This document shows, piece after piece, positions 24,051 to 34,109 of a stretch of 64,000 bases of DNA. The stretch covers positions 10,912,001 to 10,976,000 of the forward strand of contig NC_134758.1 of NCBI RefSeq assembly GCF_050436995.1, given 5' to 3'. The translations under genes were made by a program, and so were the position numbers. Within the stretch, counting starts at the first letter, position 1. Each line of letters opens with the position of its first letter. The notes beneath the pieces were generated by a model. The model saw nothing but the letters and a program-made list of their open reading frames with translations, ran no database searches and was not told the DNA's origin. This DNA comes from Anticarsia gemmatalis. Taxonomy: Eukaryota; Arthropoda; Insecta; Lepidoptera; Erebidae.

Positions 24051-24500
24051 TGAACATTTAAGACAGTGTCCATTGGTAATTTGTCCGAAGAATTTGCTTA
24101 CTACACCCCATTAAACAATACAACTACAACTAAAGATAAATGTGATTTTATTTTATACACAATAGAGCATAAAATCCTTTGACAGAATTTTGGGTATCTC
24201 ATCAATGTACTGGTAAATTAATTTGAGCTCTACCGTCTGGAATATAAGGTTATATTTTGAATGCAACTTGTATAAGGAACCAAGTTTTAGTAAGAACTAT
24301 CGGAATAATATTTGGGTAGGAGAAGTTGTAACAACTCTTAACTAATGCGAAATTAATGTGTCCCATACAAATGGTTGGGTTTTAGAATACATATACATAA
24401 CAAAAGCACTTGTAAATAGGTACTAGGCTAGTATATTCTTAAGAACATGTACTTAATCAAACAAGAAACATGACGCTGTTCGACTGTTTCTATTTTTTTT

Positions 24501-24810
24501 TCAACCCATTACTGTCCCACTTCAGGGCTAGTGTCTCCTCCCAAACAAACGGGAGGGGCTAGGCCTTGAGTCCACCACGCTGGCTAACTGCGGATTGGGG
24601 ACATTGCATGCCCTCAATAAATGTATTAAACAAAATTTTAATGCAATGCAAGGTTTCATCACGATCTTTTCCTTCACCGTTGAACCATGTGATAATTATT
24701 TCTTATGCACACATAAATTCGAAAAGTCATTGGTGTGTTGCCTCGGGTTCGAATCTGCAATCACTTGCGTGGGAGGTACCAACTTAAACCACTCCACTAT
24801 CGCTACTTTT
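24501..24810 (-). repeat. tRNA-derived SINE, family C
   Basis: From CAACCCATTACTGTCCCACT through ACCACGCTGGCTAACTGCGG to GTGTTGCCTCGGGTTCGAAT (B box) and a head ending near 24808. A second short piece, TTAACCCATTACTTTCCCAC, follows at 24833. Confidence 0.75.
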
Positions 24811-25199
24811 AAAAATAAAAATATATTTTTTTAACCCATTACTTTCCCACCGTATATAACTGACGTTGATTTTTTCGGTCCTTTTAGTTTAATCTAGATT
24901 ATAATATACTCTCTGCTAAGTTGTCGGACCATAAATTCAGACAAAACTATACCCTAATTCTCGTATAGTATTACATAACAACTACAAATCGATATCAAGA
25001 TATGTTAATACTTATGCTATTACAAACTTGAGGTGAACTCAGAATTAATTAGCGTGAGGAGTGGAGAGGTGTTTGTGTTAAGTTGTGAAGTCAATTAGCC
25101 CGTACAATGGCCTCACGAATGCTGACTGATTGATAATTAACGATACTACCTATCATAGATACCGGGCGTGATCTATTATCTTGAATATCCTACTAAAAT

Positions 25200-25530
25200 C
25201 TGATTATATATCAGCTTAGCCTTTCTTCCAAACTATGTTGGAGTCGGCTTCCAGTCTCACCGGATGCAGCTGAATACCAGTGTTTTACATGGAGCGACTG
25301 CCTATCTGACCTCCACAACCCAGTTACCTGGGATATAACACGATACCCTTCGGTAAGACTGGTTGTCAGACTTTCAAGCTTCTGGCAACTGTCAAAGATC
25401 TATGAAAATGACCGCCGGGACCCACATTTTAACGTGCCTTTCGAAACACGGAGGAACTCGATATGTATAAGCTGGTCAACCATCCACGGCGCGGCTGTTG
25501 TTAACTAAGCCACGAGCTCCTCTAAAATCT
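25200..25530 (-). repeat. 5S-related SINE, second subfamily
   Basis: Shared with 47130-47500: AACTATGTTGGAGTCGGCTT, GGATGCAGCTGAATACCAGT, GTTACCTGGGATATAACACG, GGTAAGACTGGTTGTCAGAC. Fragments also occur at 28020-28115, 54040-54080, 54690-54860, 55497-55560 and 63131-63168. Confidence 0.65.
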
Positions 25531-25544
25531 GATTATTAGTGTAA

Positions 25545-25740
25545 TAATGTCGTCCAGGCCGATTTCGGCTACGGTGGTCAGTTTCATTGAATTCAACCAA
25601 TTGTGCAGGACTTTGTTTAAAGTGGCTAAGTGTGTGCACAATACACAGGTACGTTCTCTATTCCTTCCTGGTGCGACGGCTAAATCGACACCACCAGTGA
25701 AAGATCAGGCGCAGGACTATAAAAGTCGCGGCCAGTTAAA
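25545..25740 (+). repeat. Dispersed repeat, local family H
   Basis: ATGTCGTCCAGGCCGATTTC to AAAGATCAGGCGCAGGAC is a block I know as a common moth repeat. It leaves a 111-codon open frame that is not protein-like beyond the repeat. No second copy was seen in this window. Confidence 0.45.
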
Positions 25741-26254
25741 TAAGCATTCAAATTCCCATATAATATTCCATTACAAACAAACAACGCGAACGTTTAAAGT
25801 TATGAAGTACGAGGCATGTAGGTTAGGAATCATGCATCGAAGAAATAGCTTTTTAATTTTTAATAAGAGTAACACTTACTAAATATTCTGATACACAAAA
25901 GAGTTTTTTAAAAGTCTATAGACTCAATACATTTAAAAAATTTAACCTCGTAACGCAATAACTGGCCATCTCGACATTAAACGTCCGGAAAAATGTTGCG
26001 ACTTTTTAAAATTGGAACGGAAGCGGAAACGGCTTTGGCACAAGATGGCCGCTGTGTTGCCAGCGCCTCGCGTAATGAGTCCCATTGCCTTATTATTGCA
26101 CTTTGTGTGCCAAAAAACGTCTGTTCCGCCGTTCATATGGATTCTGGTTGGATTATAAAGTTTTAATGGCGGTTATATTAACTTGGGATCCTTGTATGAT
26201 ATACTTTTGTTGTTGTTTGGGATTATAAGGCATTGTCCTGATTAATGAAATGAT

Positions 26255-26540
26255 TCAAGCTCGTGGTTAAGTTAAGAGCCGCGCGGATCGACCTCTCAGG
26301 TAAAACTACAATTGCCGAGGTTGTTCCATAGATGAGTGACCACTCCGTGTTTCGGAAGATATTTTAAAATGTGGGCCTCGGCTGTCATCGGAAGCCTAGT
26401 GGTCAACCTAGTGTGTCAAAGTTGCTTAGTAGTTGTAACATAGTTCGAATACCACTATGCGATCACCCATCTATGCAATGACCGCGTCGAAACTTGCTTG
26501 ACCCAGAGTTCGTTCACCGACCGGAGAGCGCAACTGGCCA
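26255..26540. repeat. 5S-derived SINE pieces in opposite orientations
   Basis: The left part reads TTGTTCCATAGATGAGTGAC on the plus strand. The right part reads, on the minus strand, GCGCTCTCCGGTCGGTGAAC and ATAGATGGGTGATCGC. Two 5S-SINE copies appear fused head to head. Confidence 0.6.
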
Positions 26541-28797
26541 TGAGCACGTCAAATATGTAATACACTTATTCGTACAGTCTTATGTAATTGATGTTGTTGT
26601 TTTGTAACTATGTTGTTTTTGTACTAAAATGAATAATAATATGTTTTTTGTAATCTTCAACTAGCGATCTTAATTGGTAACGCAAGAATAAATAATGAGG
26701 CAGTCCACTGAGCATCTAGTTATAAGTAGTAAAGTGTTTTGTTTTCATCCATAGTATTTGCACTACAAAAATATTATATTATTACAATATAAACTACTCT
26801 AATTTTAAAACACACAATTTTTTTACGGCGTTGTCAGTCAATTTTTTTTTATGTTAAGTTAAGTATGTTTAAATGTTGTTAAAAATTATTACAAAAATCA
26901 CGAATGTATTTCATACATCTCTGCCTACACCTTCGGGTATATGAATGTTTATAATATTAACCCATTAAAAACTGCTAAATTAAACACCTGAAAAACACAA
27001 CCTCTCTATAATCTAATCACATCAATAGCTATTCCCTTCTGTTTTCAATCGCCATAATTACCACTCAAACTGGGAGCTGAACTAAATAGTCCATAAATCT
27101 CTACCCTTCGCGCCGATGTTTGTCATCAACAAGCCCGCAAGAAGGGTAACTAAGTACGAAAAAATGCAAATTGTTGGTGTGGCCATACGACCCGCATTCG
27201 AAGAGATTGTCCAGCTTATAATACGGAGGCATTCTACCACTGTGAACTTATTTTATTTGGAAAACTGTTTAGCACATCTTATGTATAAAAAAATAACATC
27301 GAAAATAGCACTACGTGTCATTTATGCCTCAGTCTAAGGCCGAATTATTCCGCTTTGGGCAATAATGCCTTGTTTGGGTAGTTTATCGGTTTTCATGATG
27401 CAGGAAGTATACGGACGTATTACGTTCTTAATTTTATTTTAAAGTAGTGATTTCTTGTTTTAATTATCCATAATAGTAATTTGGACTTTTCAGGCCACTA
27501 CCAGAAACCGATATTTTGTGAGTGTGTTACTTAAAAGTAGAAAGTCCTGCTCAGACTCGAAAAACATGGTCACATCAAAATTACCCCACAGTAAAGCAAT
27601 CTCTTACTTTGTATGCAAATTCTTCCTTTTTTGTCCAAAATTCCCTTGCGGTTCATATTTTTTAGGATATTTTATCTCAGAAGGATGCATAGCTAAAGGC
27701 TTAAGCATTTGAATGATTAAATATTTAATGAAAAGGGGATTTTAATGAAGAAATAATTAATAAGATAAGTCTCTTAAAAATGTATTTAGACGTATTTTAA
27801 ACTCAGTTGAGATAAAAATGTAACGTACGAATAGATGGCTGCAAAGTAGCCTAATATGTCCTTTTTCCTGGGCAATAGTTGTCTCATAAACATAGGTAGT
27901 ATAAAACACGCGTAAAAATAAGTAACATTCTTAAAACGGCCAAATATACTCCATTATAGAATATTCTTGTAGATTTTCATTACCAGTAGTCAAAAGCGTG
28001 AGAGTCTTACAACTAGTGTTACACACCGTATTATTTCCTCGTAACTGGGCTGCGGAGGTCCGATAGGCAGTCGCCATGTAAAATACTGGTATCCAGCTGC
28101 ATCTGATGATCACCTGTGCAAAAATGACCACATAAGGTAGATACCCTTGGGCCATAGAACCACATTCACCAATATATATTTCTAAAAATTCTGATTTCAA
28201 ACATATGCATAAAGCGGCAATTGTAGTAACTAATGTTTCATGTATTTAGTCTAGTACATTTCATACATGTAGTATGTATGCTTCATTCATAGGAAAAAGA
28301 TACCATACAAAATATTCAGTAGTAACTGGTTTCAAATGAGTTACCGCTGCCAGTTCGCTTTGTGGCTCATAAACTTCATCTGAGTCTATCTTTATGAATG
28401 TAGATAGAACTGTTAGATGATTAAAATGTAACAGAATTGACGTTGCTCTAGGAAGGTCTTGAATGTTTCAATTTCGTTTTGATTTGTCGATATTCAAGAT
28501 AGGTTTTCCAACAGAACTTAGGTATTTTTTATTTGTTGTCATTTGACTTGAAAGAACTTTTAAATTTCATTCCAAATTTTCTCTTCATTATTATCTAAAT
28601 AATAAGAAAATAACCAGAATCCAAACATCCAATATCATTACTTGATTGATTTTTCTATTGTCATATAGGTACCTACATTTGTTCAAGCAATAATTTTAAC
28701 TTGTCAGCCTACCAATAAATAGATGACCCAATAAATGCATGAAAAACGTACGTAAAATCACGCATGTTATATACTCGAAGGTTTAGGCAAAGGTGTA
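26541..28797. other. Intergenic, mostly unrecognised
   Basis: Only a second-subfamily 5S-SINE fragment at 28020-28115 (minus strand ATACCAGTATTTTACATGGC) is recognised. Open frames at 27116-27337 and 27518-27712 show no known motif. Confidence 0.5.
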
Positions 28798-29032
28798 TCT
28801 ATACTTAATATTATAAAGCTGAAGAGTTTGTTTGTTTGTTTGAACGCGCTAATCTCGGGAACTACTGGTCCGATTTGAAAAATTCTTTCAGTGTTAGATA
28901 GCCCATTTATCATCATATAATATCACGCTACGGTCATTAGGAGCTGAGTAGCAACGAAAAATGTTACAAAAACGGGGAACATTTTGACCCATTCTCTTAG
29001 GTGACGCAAGCGAAGTTGCGCGAGTCAGCTAG
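28798..29032 (+). mobile_element. Short non-autonomous Helitron, family D
   Basis: TCTATACTTAATATTATAAAG at the start, GAGTCAGCTAG at the end, 3' hairpin CGCAA-GCGAAG-TTGCG. Flanked by T on both sides. Confidence 0.75.
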
Positions 29033-29363
29033 TAGAATATACAACTATTTTGCGCCATTAACAATGTCCTCAACATTATTTTCTGAAGAAAAAAAAACTA
29101 ATTCAAAGAACTAATCATCTATTAAATAAACTACTTTGTCATTTATAATTAACTTAACTACCTCACGTCTATCGATAAAGTCGCACAATTACAACTTTAA
29201 TTCGGCCGCTCGCCTCGGTCCCTAGTTTAGGGTCCCACGGGGACTTATGCCTGACAACTGTAATAGTGACTAGCTGACTAATCAATTGATCTTGTTACGG
29301 TCTAAGTTGTAAACTGAAATACAATTAGTTTCTACACTAATTAACTTTTATAAATATTAGGTA

Positions 29364-29607
29364 CTAGCTGACCCGCGCAACATCGCTTGCGTCACATAAG
29401 AGAATCATAGTTTTCCCCGTTTTTGTAACATTTTTCACTGGTACTCTGCTCTTATTGGTCGTAGCGTGATGATATATAGCCCATAGCCTTCCTCGATAAA
29501 TGGGCTATCTAATACTGAAAGAATTTTTCAAATCGGACCAGTAGTTCCCGAGATTAGCGCGTTCAAACAAACAAACAAACTCTTCAGCTTTATAATATTA
29601 GTATAGA
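29364..29607 (-). mobile_element. Short non-autonomous Helitron, family D, inverted
   Basis: Reverse-strand copy ending GTCAGCTAG at 29364 and starting TCTATACTAATATTATAAAG at 29607. Lies 331 bases from the plus-strand copy, so the two form an inverted pair with their 3' ends facing each other. Confidence 0.75.
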
Positions 29608-29640
29608 TGTGATGTACCTACACGCCTATAATAAAGAATC

Positions 29641-29840
29641 ATGGCATCTATAGAATTACCAAAGACAACGCTGTCGCTTATCCGACACATATGTATAACT
29701 TTACGAAGTGGAAATTGGTTTATGAGTTAAATCAATTTGTATTGATGCATGCCTAATTGAATTCATGAATATATTTAAAGATATTTCAGAAATAATCAGA
29801 AGAATTTGTGAATCTGTATTTAAGGCGTTTATTGTTAGGT
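29641..29840 (+). repeat. Dispersed repeat, local family G, copy 2
   Basis: GGCATCTATAGAATTACCAA and TTTACGAAGTGGAAATTGG align with 1640-1862 over about 190 bases with scattered substitutions. Confidence 0.6.
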
Positions 29841-30227
29841 CAAACACGATATCTAAGGTTACAATTTCTATGTATTTCTTCAAGTTAAAGTCAATAATAA
29901 CATTTGTAGGAGAGGGAATTGTTTGCTAACACTTTGAATCGTGTGTTTCGAAAAACGATTTTATCACGATTTTTTAGACATTAAATATTAGCAATCGTTC
30001 CATATAATACGTTCATAATTTAAATTAAATATTAAACATTTTATTGACGTAAATGCCTGCAATCGACGTATGTATGTTTCAATATAAATACGTACTATTA
30101 ATAATTTCACTGAATCACTTATTCATTTATATCCACATTCAATCCGGTACTTACAGTACAAGTACAGTCTGCAACAAAATAATCGGAACAAATACAAAAT
30201 AATTGCAATTTACCTCAGACAATTTTT

Positions 30228-30370
30228 TTTACACCCATACATACATATCAATATCACACCTTTTTCTCATAGGGGTAGGCAGAGAACAAACAACGCTACT
30301 TGGTACGATCCTCACAAACTTCCTTTGCCTAGTTCACATCCATACATCCTGTGATACAGGACCCTAGTAT
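30228..30370 (-). repeat. Dispersed repeat, local family F
   Basis: Plus strand reads GGGGTAGGCAGAGAACA, then GATCCTCACAAACTTCC and CATCCATACATCCTG. Related stretches lie at 40985-41040, 57225-57410 and 63637-63785 (in the mRpL52 intron). Confidence 0.6.
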
Positions 30371-30611
30371 AGCCCCACTTTCCATACTTTTTGTTCTCAG
30401 GACGACTTAACTTTTGATAATTATGATGCATTCAATTCAAAATAATATACATATATTATAAGCGTTAGAATTTCCACCGACCGTATCAAGTATAGTATTC
30501 AGTCTATTCATTAACGAGCTACAAATCCGCAAACATACACCTCAAACGAATGTCAACTCTTGTCTTCCTTCAGGAGATGGCAATCATCGAAAACTCTTTG
30601 CCAACTAACTT

Positions 30612-30900
30612 AATAAATTTAACCCATTTATGTCCCACTGTTGGGCAAGGGTCTCCTCCTGTAATGAGGGAGGGGTTAGGCCTTGAGTCCACCACGCTGG
30701 CCAAGTGCGGGTTGGGCCTTTTTGCATGCCTTCAATAAATGTTTTAAACAATTTTTTTTTTTAGGCATGCCAGGTTTCCTCACGATGTTTTCCTTCACCG
30801 TTGGAGCAAGTGATAATTATTTCTAATACACACATAACTTCGAAAAGTCATTGGTGTGTTGCCTCGGGTTCGCAATTACACCACTCGGCTATCACTACTA
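30612..30900 (-). repeat. tRNA-derived SINE, family C
   Basis: From TTAACCCATTTATGTCCCAC to TGTTGCCTCGGGTTCGCAAT and ACCACTCGGCTATCACTAC, the reverse of the A box. Part of the head between the boxes is deleted. Confidence 0.75.
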
Positions 30901-31185
30901 ACCAACTTAATAATTCTAATAAAAATCACCTTTTTAATCTGCCCTCTATAGTTATTTAACCCCACAAATGTTGTTCGAAAGGAACTGCTTCGTTGCTGTC
31001 GGTACTGTAGCGTACAGAAGAAATATCCGAGGTTGATATTAAGCTATTTGAAGCGCGGCCATGCGAGCCGTGCTCCATGCAGCTTACCAACTTACTCGCT
31101 TCTGTTACAATGCAGATACATGACCAGTAATACCACTGAATTTAAACTAACTCGGATTTTATTACCAACTGATTAACCCCCGGTT

Positions 31186-31258
31186 TCTTAGGCACATATA
31201 AAAAACGTTATTGAATAGATAAACTACCGCTAAATGCACTTAGAAACCGGGCATAATT
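31186..31258. repeat. Palindromic MITE remnant, local family M2
   Basis: CCGGTTTCTTAGGCACATAT, then ATTGAATAGATAAACTACCG, ending CTTAGAAACCGGG. One half of the palindrome seen in full at 55372-55476 is deleted. Confidence 0.6.
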
Positions 31259-31299
31259 CGTTAATATTCACTGTAACAACTTTACTGTTGTTTTATGGT

Positions 31300-31470
31300 G
31301 TAGGCAGAGGTGTACCAATTAAAACCGCGTTTTACTATTTACAATGTTATGAGGGAAGCCGATTGCCATAACTGGGTACATCGTGTTATTTTAACTACTA
31401 CAACGAATTCCCTAAAATAAATTAGAGAAGCCGGGTAACAATTTCCCAGACTCAGCAATTGACACTTTGA
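31300..31470 (-). repeat. SINE family E copy
   Basis: Plus strand shows GGTGTAGGCAGAGGTGTACC and CCGGGTAACAATTTCCCAG, the reverse of the family E 3' end and body. Confidence 0.45.
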
Positions 31471-32514
31471 AGTCGCTACGTATTTTGAATAATAAAATTT
31501 TCATTCATAAAAAGACAAAATATATGCGTAAAGAGCGCCCGGTATGCAAACAATCAATCTAATAGTACATAAATATAATTAATTCTGGTATGTGACCTCT
31601 GTCTAATTGTATTAGTGTTAATGACACATATATAAACAATACAATATTACCGAAATAGACAATTGATTTGTTTATTTGGCCTTGACTAAGGTCTAACTTT
31701 ACTCCACTCTACTACGGATCTGTTAGTCTTTCTGTGTGACGTAAACTCGAAAATGACTGTACAGATTTTCATGTGATTTTTTCAAATGACTCATGATACT
31801 GGCTTTATTTAGTATATTTATTTATTAAGGTTTACTACTTATTTTATTATTAATTCTTTGGGAAACAAACACCTTATAAATATGATAAATACGTAAAGTG
31901 AAATAATAATAGAAGTATTTAATTGGACTATAAGTACTACGTTCCTATTTAACCAAAAGACAGTGATTCGCGAAAAAGTTTATAGTGGATAATAAAATTA
32001 ATAAAAGTTCATTTGTATAAACAAAAATATGGTAATGGTTGTTAAAGATACTTTTCCAAAGGTGCATATGTTTATATCTAAGTATTAGTTAAATAAATAA
32101 ACGATCGAAATTAGTTTACCCACTGACTAAACTGGTTTTTGTTCAAAAGCAATGGCGAACTAAAATTATATTCATAGTGCATTGAAAGGGTTCCAAGTAA
32201 ACTTACTTTACACGGAATTATTCTCGACGTAAATGCTCAGAAAATACAGTTTTCTTTACATTATTTATATTTGTATTTATTTGCTTGTTCTTTATTAACC
32301 TAGTTACTATTTCCACTGAGAATTACCTGAACTTTGAATACGTACTTTATAAAATGTAAATGAATATTTATTTTAATGTTTAATTGTATGTTTACGGTAA
32401 TTATACGAGGAGATTTTGTTCGTTTAAATCTCTGAAGTAATTAATTATTCTGCAATAATAAACAACACACGTACTAAATATTTAATACATAGAAATATAA
32501 CATAACGCCTGTTA

Positions 32515-32665
32515 AATCTGAAGGTGTAGGCAGAAGTATATGAAATACACCCATGTTTCGCTATTAATAATGTTAGTCCCATGTAATAGGAGACGAGACT
32601 GTTTCAATTTGCCGGGCACATTGCTGAATTTCGAGCTACTGTTGTGAACTATTGTTTTTTTAACA
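32515..32665 (-). repeat. SINE family E copy
   Basis: GAAGGTGTAGGCAGAAGTAT, then AGTCCCATGTAATAGGAGAC, matching the family E 3' half in reverse. Confidence 0.5.
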
Positions 32666-32764
32666 GCTCCCGCACTAATAATTTTATTGTTCTTGTGTCG
32701 CGGGGACTTTTACAAACATACCAGACCAGACTGACCGAGGTGAGCGACCATCACCATGGGTAGT

Positions 32765-32965
32765 GCAACCTGTGCCTCGATTTGCTACCACTATCGAATA
32801 CCGTCAACCGGCTAGCTATCGAATTTTGACATTTAGAATGTACTGCCAAAAAAGTTTTTACGACGCCCGTCAGAGGCGCTGCGCTGATCAGATTTTTATA
32901 CAAAATTTCTCGTCGACAGGTCGGTTGTCGGTAGTCGATAGTAATAGAGAATCGAGCTACCCACC
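32765..32965 (+). mobile_element. MITE, family M1
   Basis: Ends GTGCCTCGATTTGCTACCAC and GATAGTAATAGAGAATCGAG are imperfect inverted repeats around a body with ACGCCCGTCAGAGGCGCT. A family A SINE tail (CTTGTGTCGCGGGGACTTTT) lies just upstream. Confidence 0.65.
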
Positions 32966-33311
32966 CGAAACGTTAAGCATTCTAAGGTAAATTGATGTTC
33001 ACGTTAATTCCTATATTCTAAAATCATTTACTTGAACAAGATCGTTAGGTCAAAGCCTCGTTGGTACATATAACCTCTAACGAACATCTTTGTTATATGA
33101 TATTGGACATTTTGGAAAACAATGCCAAGTTCGTCCGTTGCTCAATTGATTGTATGTTTAATTAGAATTTCAAACTGATTCACGTGAAGTGTGAGGTGCT
33201 AGTGACAGCGGATGAGCTGTATTATTGATGAAATCGCTTTTCCTTAAACATATATATATCTTTATAAATAGTAGAGGTGGTGATTACAAACCTGATGGTG
33301 AGAAAAAGAAT

Positions 33312-33640
33312 ATAAATTTAACTCGTTACTGTCCTACAGCAAGGGTATGCTTCAGTACCTCGATTCTCTACCACTATCGACTAATGACAACCGGCTAGCT
33401 ATTGACATTTGACATTTAGAATTTACTGCCAAAAAAGTTTCTACGACGCCCATCAGAGGCGCTGATCAGATTTGCATACAAAACTCGATGACAAGTCGGT
33501 TGTCGATAGTCGATAGTAATAGAGAATTGAGCTACAGGAATAGGGCAGGAGCCAAGCCTTGAGTTGACTACGCTGGTCTAGTGCTGGTTAGGCTAGCATT
33601 CCTTCAGGAACTGTGTTAAAGAACTCTCCAGCAAGCAAGT
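33312..33640 (-). repeat. SINE family C copy interrupted by an M1 MITE
   Basis: TTTAACTCGTTACTGTCC...AGCAAGGGT lies left and CAGGAGCCAAGCCTTGAG, CTACGCTGGTCTAGTGC lies right of the insertion at 33352-33533. Together they give the family C order without the MITE. Confidence 0.65.
33352..33533 (+). mobile_element. MITE, family M1, nested in a SINE
   Basis: GTACCTCGATTCTCTACCAC at the left and ATAGTAATAGAGAATTGAGC near the right end form terminal inverted repeats, with the shared body ACGCCCATCAGAGGCGCTG. About 180 bases, no coding capacity. Confidence 0.7.
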
Positions 33641-33984
33641 TTGTAATTGTTTTCTTCCACTCATAGATTTTAAAACTACATTTTAATCAAAAACCTAAAC
33701 AATTTCTAAACTCCATTTTATTCCTATTTATTTACATTCCTCTGCTATTTTAAGGAGGCTTTGATAGGCAGCCAATCTTATTAATAAATTAATATAATTG
33801 AAAACAAAAAAGAAAGAAATTAAATATACGTTAGGTACATACCTATAACAAAAATAGAAGCTTCACCTAGCGGTCATTACACCTAAAATCAACTTATAAC
33901 AACTTCGCTAACAATGAGTCCACACATCAATTTATCGAGGCACGATTACACCAAGCATATTTAAACACAGTATTAATACACGAG

Positions 33985-34063
33985 CCGCAGCTCTCCCCGC
34001 CATTAACCGGGGAGATTCCTGTGACACCACAGTTTTGGCGGGAAACAATATTTGTTTCACAAA
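33985..34063 (+). promoter_or_regulatory. Likely 5' UTR / promoter-proximal region of ELOVL
   Basis: A GC-richer island (GAGCCGCAGCTCTCCCCGCC, ACCGGGGAGATTCC, TTTTGGCGGGAAAC) directly precedes the start codon in otherwise AT-rich DNA. No TATA box at a fitting distance was seen. Transcription start not determined. Confidence 0.35.
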
Positions 34064-34109
34064 ATGGCGGCCGCTAGTGAATCCTCCTTTTGGGATTTTA
34101 AAGGCATAG
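34064..34109 (+). CDS. ELOVL exon 1
   Basis: Encodes MAAASESSFWDFKGI plus the first base of codon 16. The donor is G|GTAAGT. The single leftover G joins AT at the start of exon 2 to make Asp, giving FWDFKGIDEYNDRKLL across the junction, as expected for an ELOVL N terminus. Confidence 0.8.

Noticed and set aside
24566..24834. Overlapping plus frames of 73 and 79 codons
   Set aside because: Entirely inside a family C SINE copy.
25547..25882. 111-codon plus frame
   Set aside because: Its first half is a dispersed repeat I recognise from moth genomes, and the second half is AT-rich filler.
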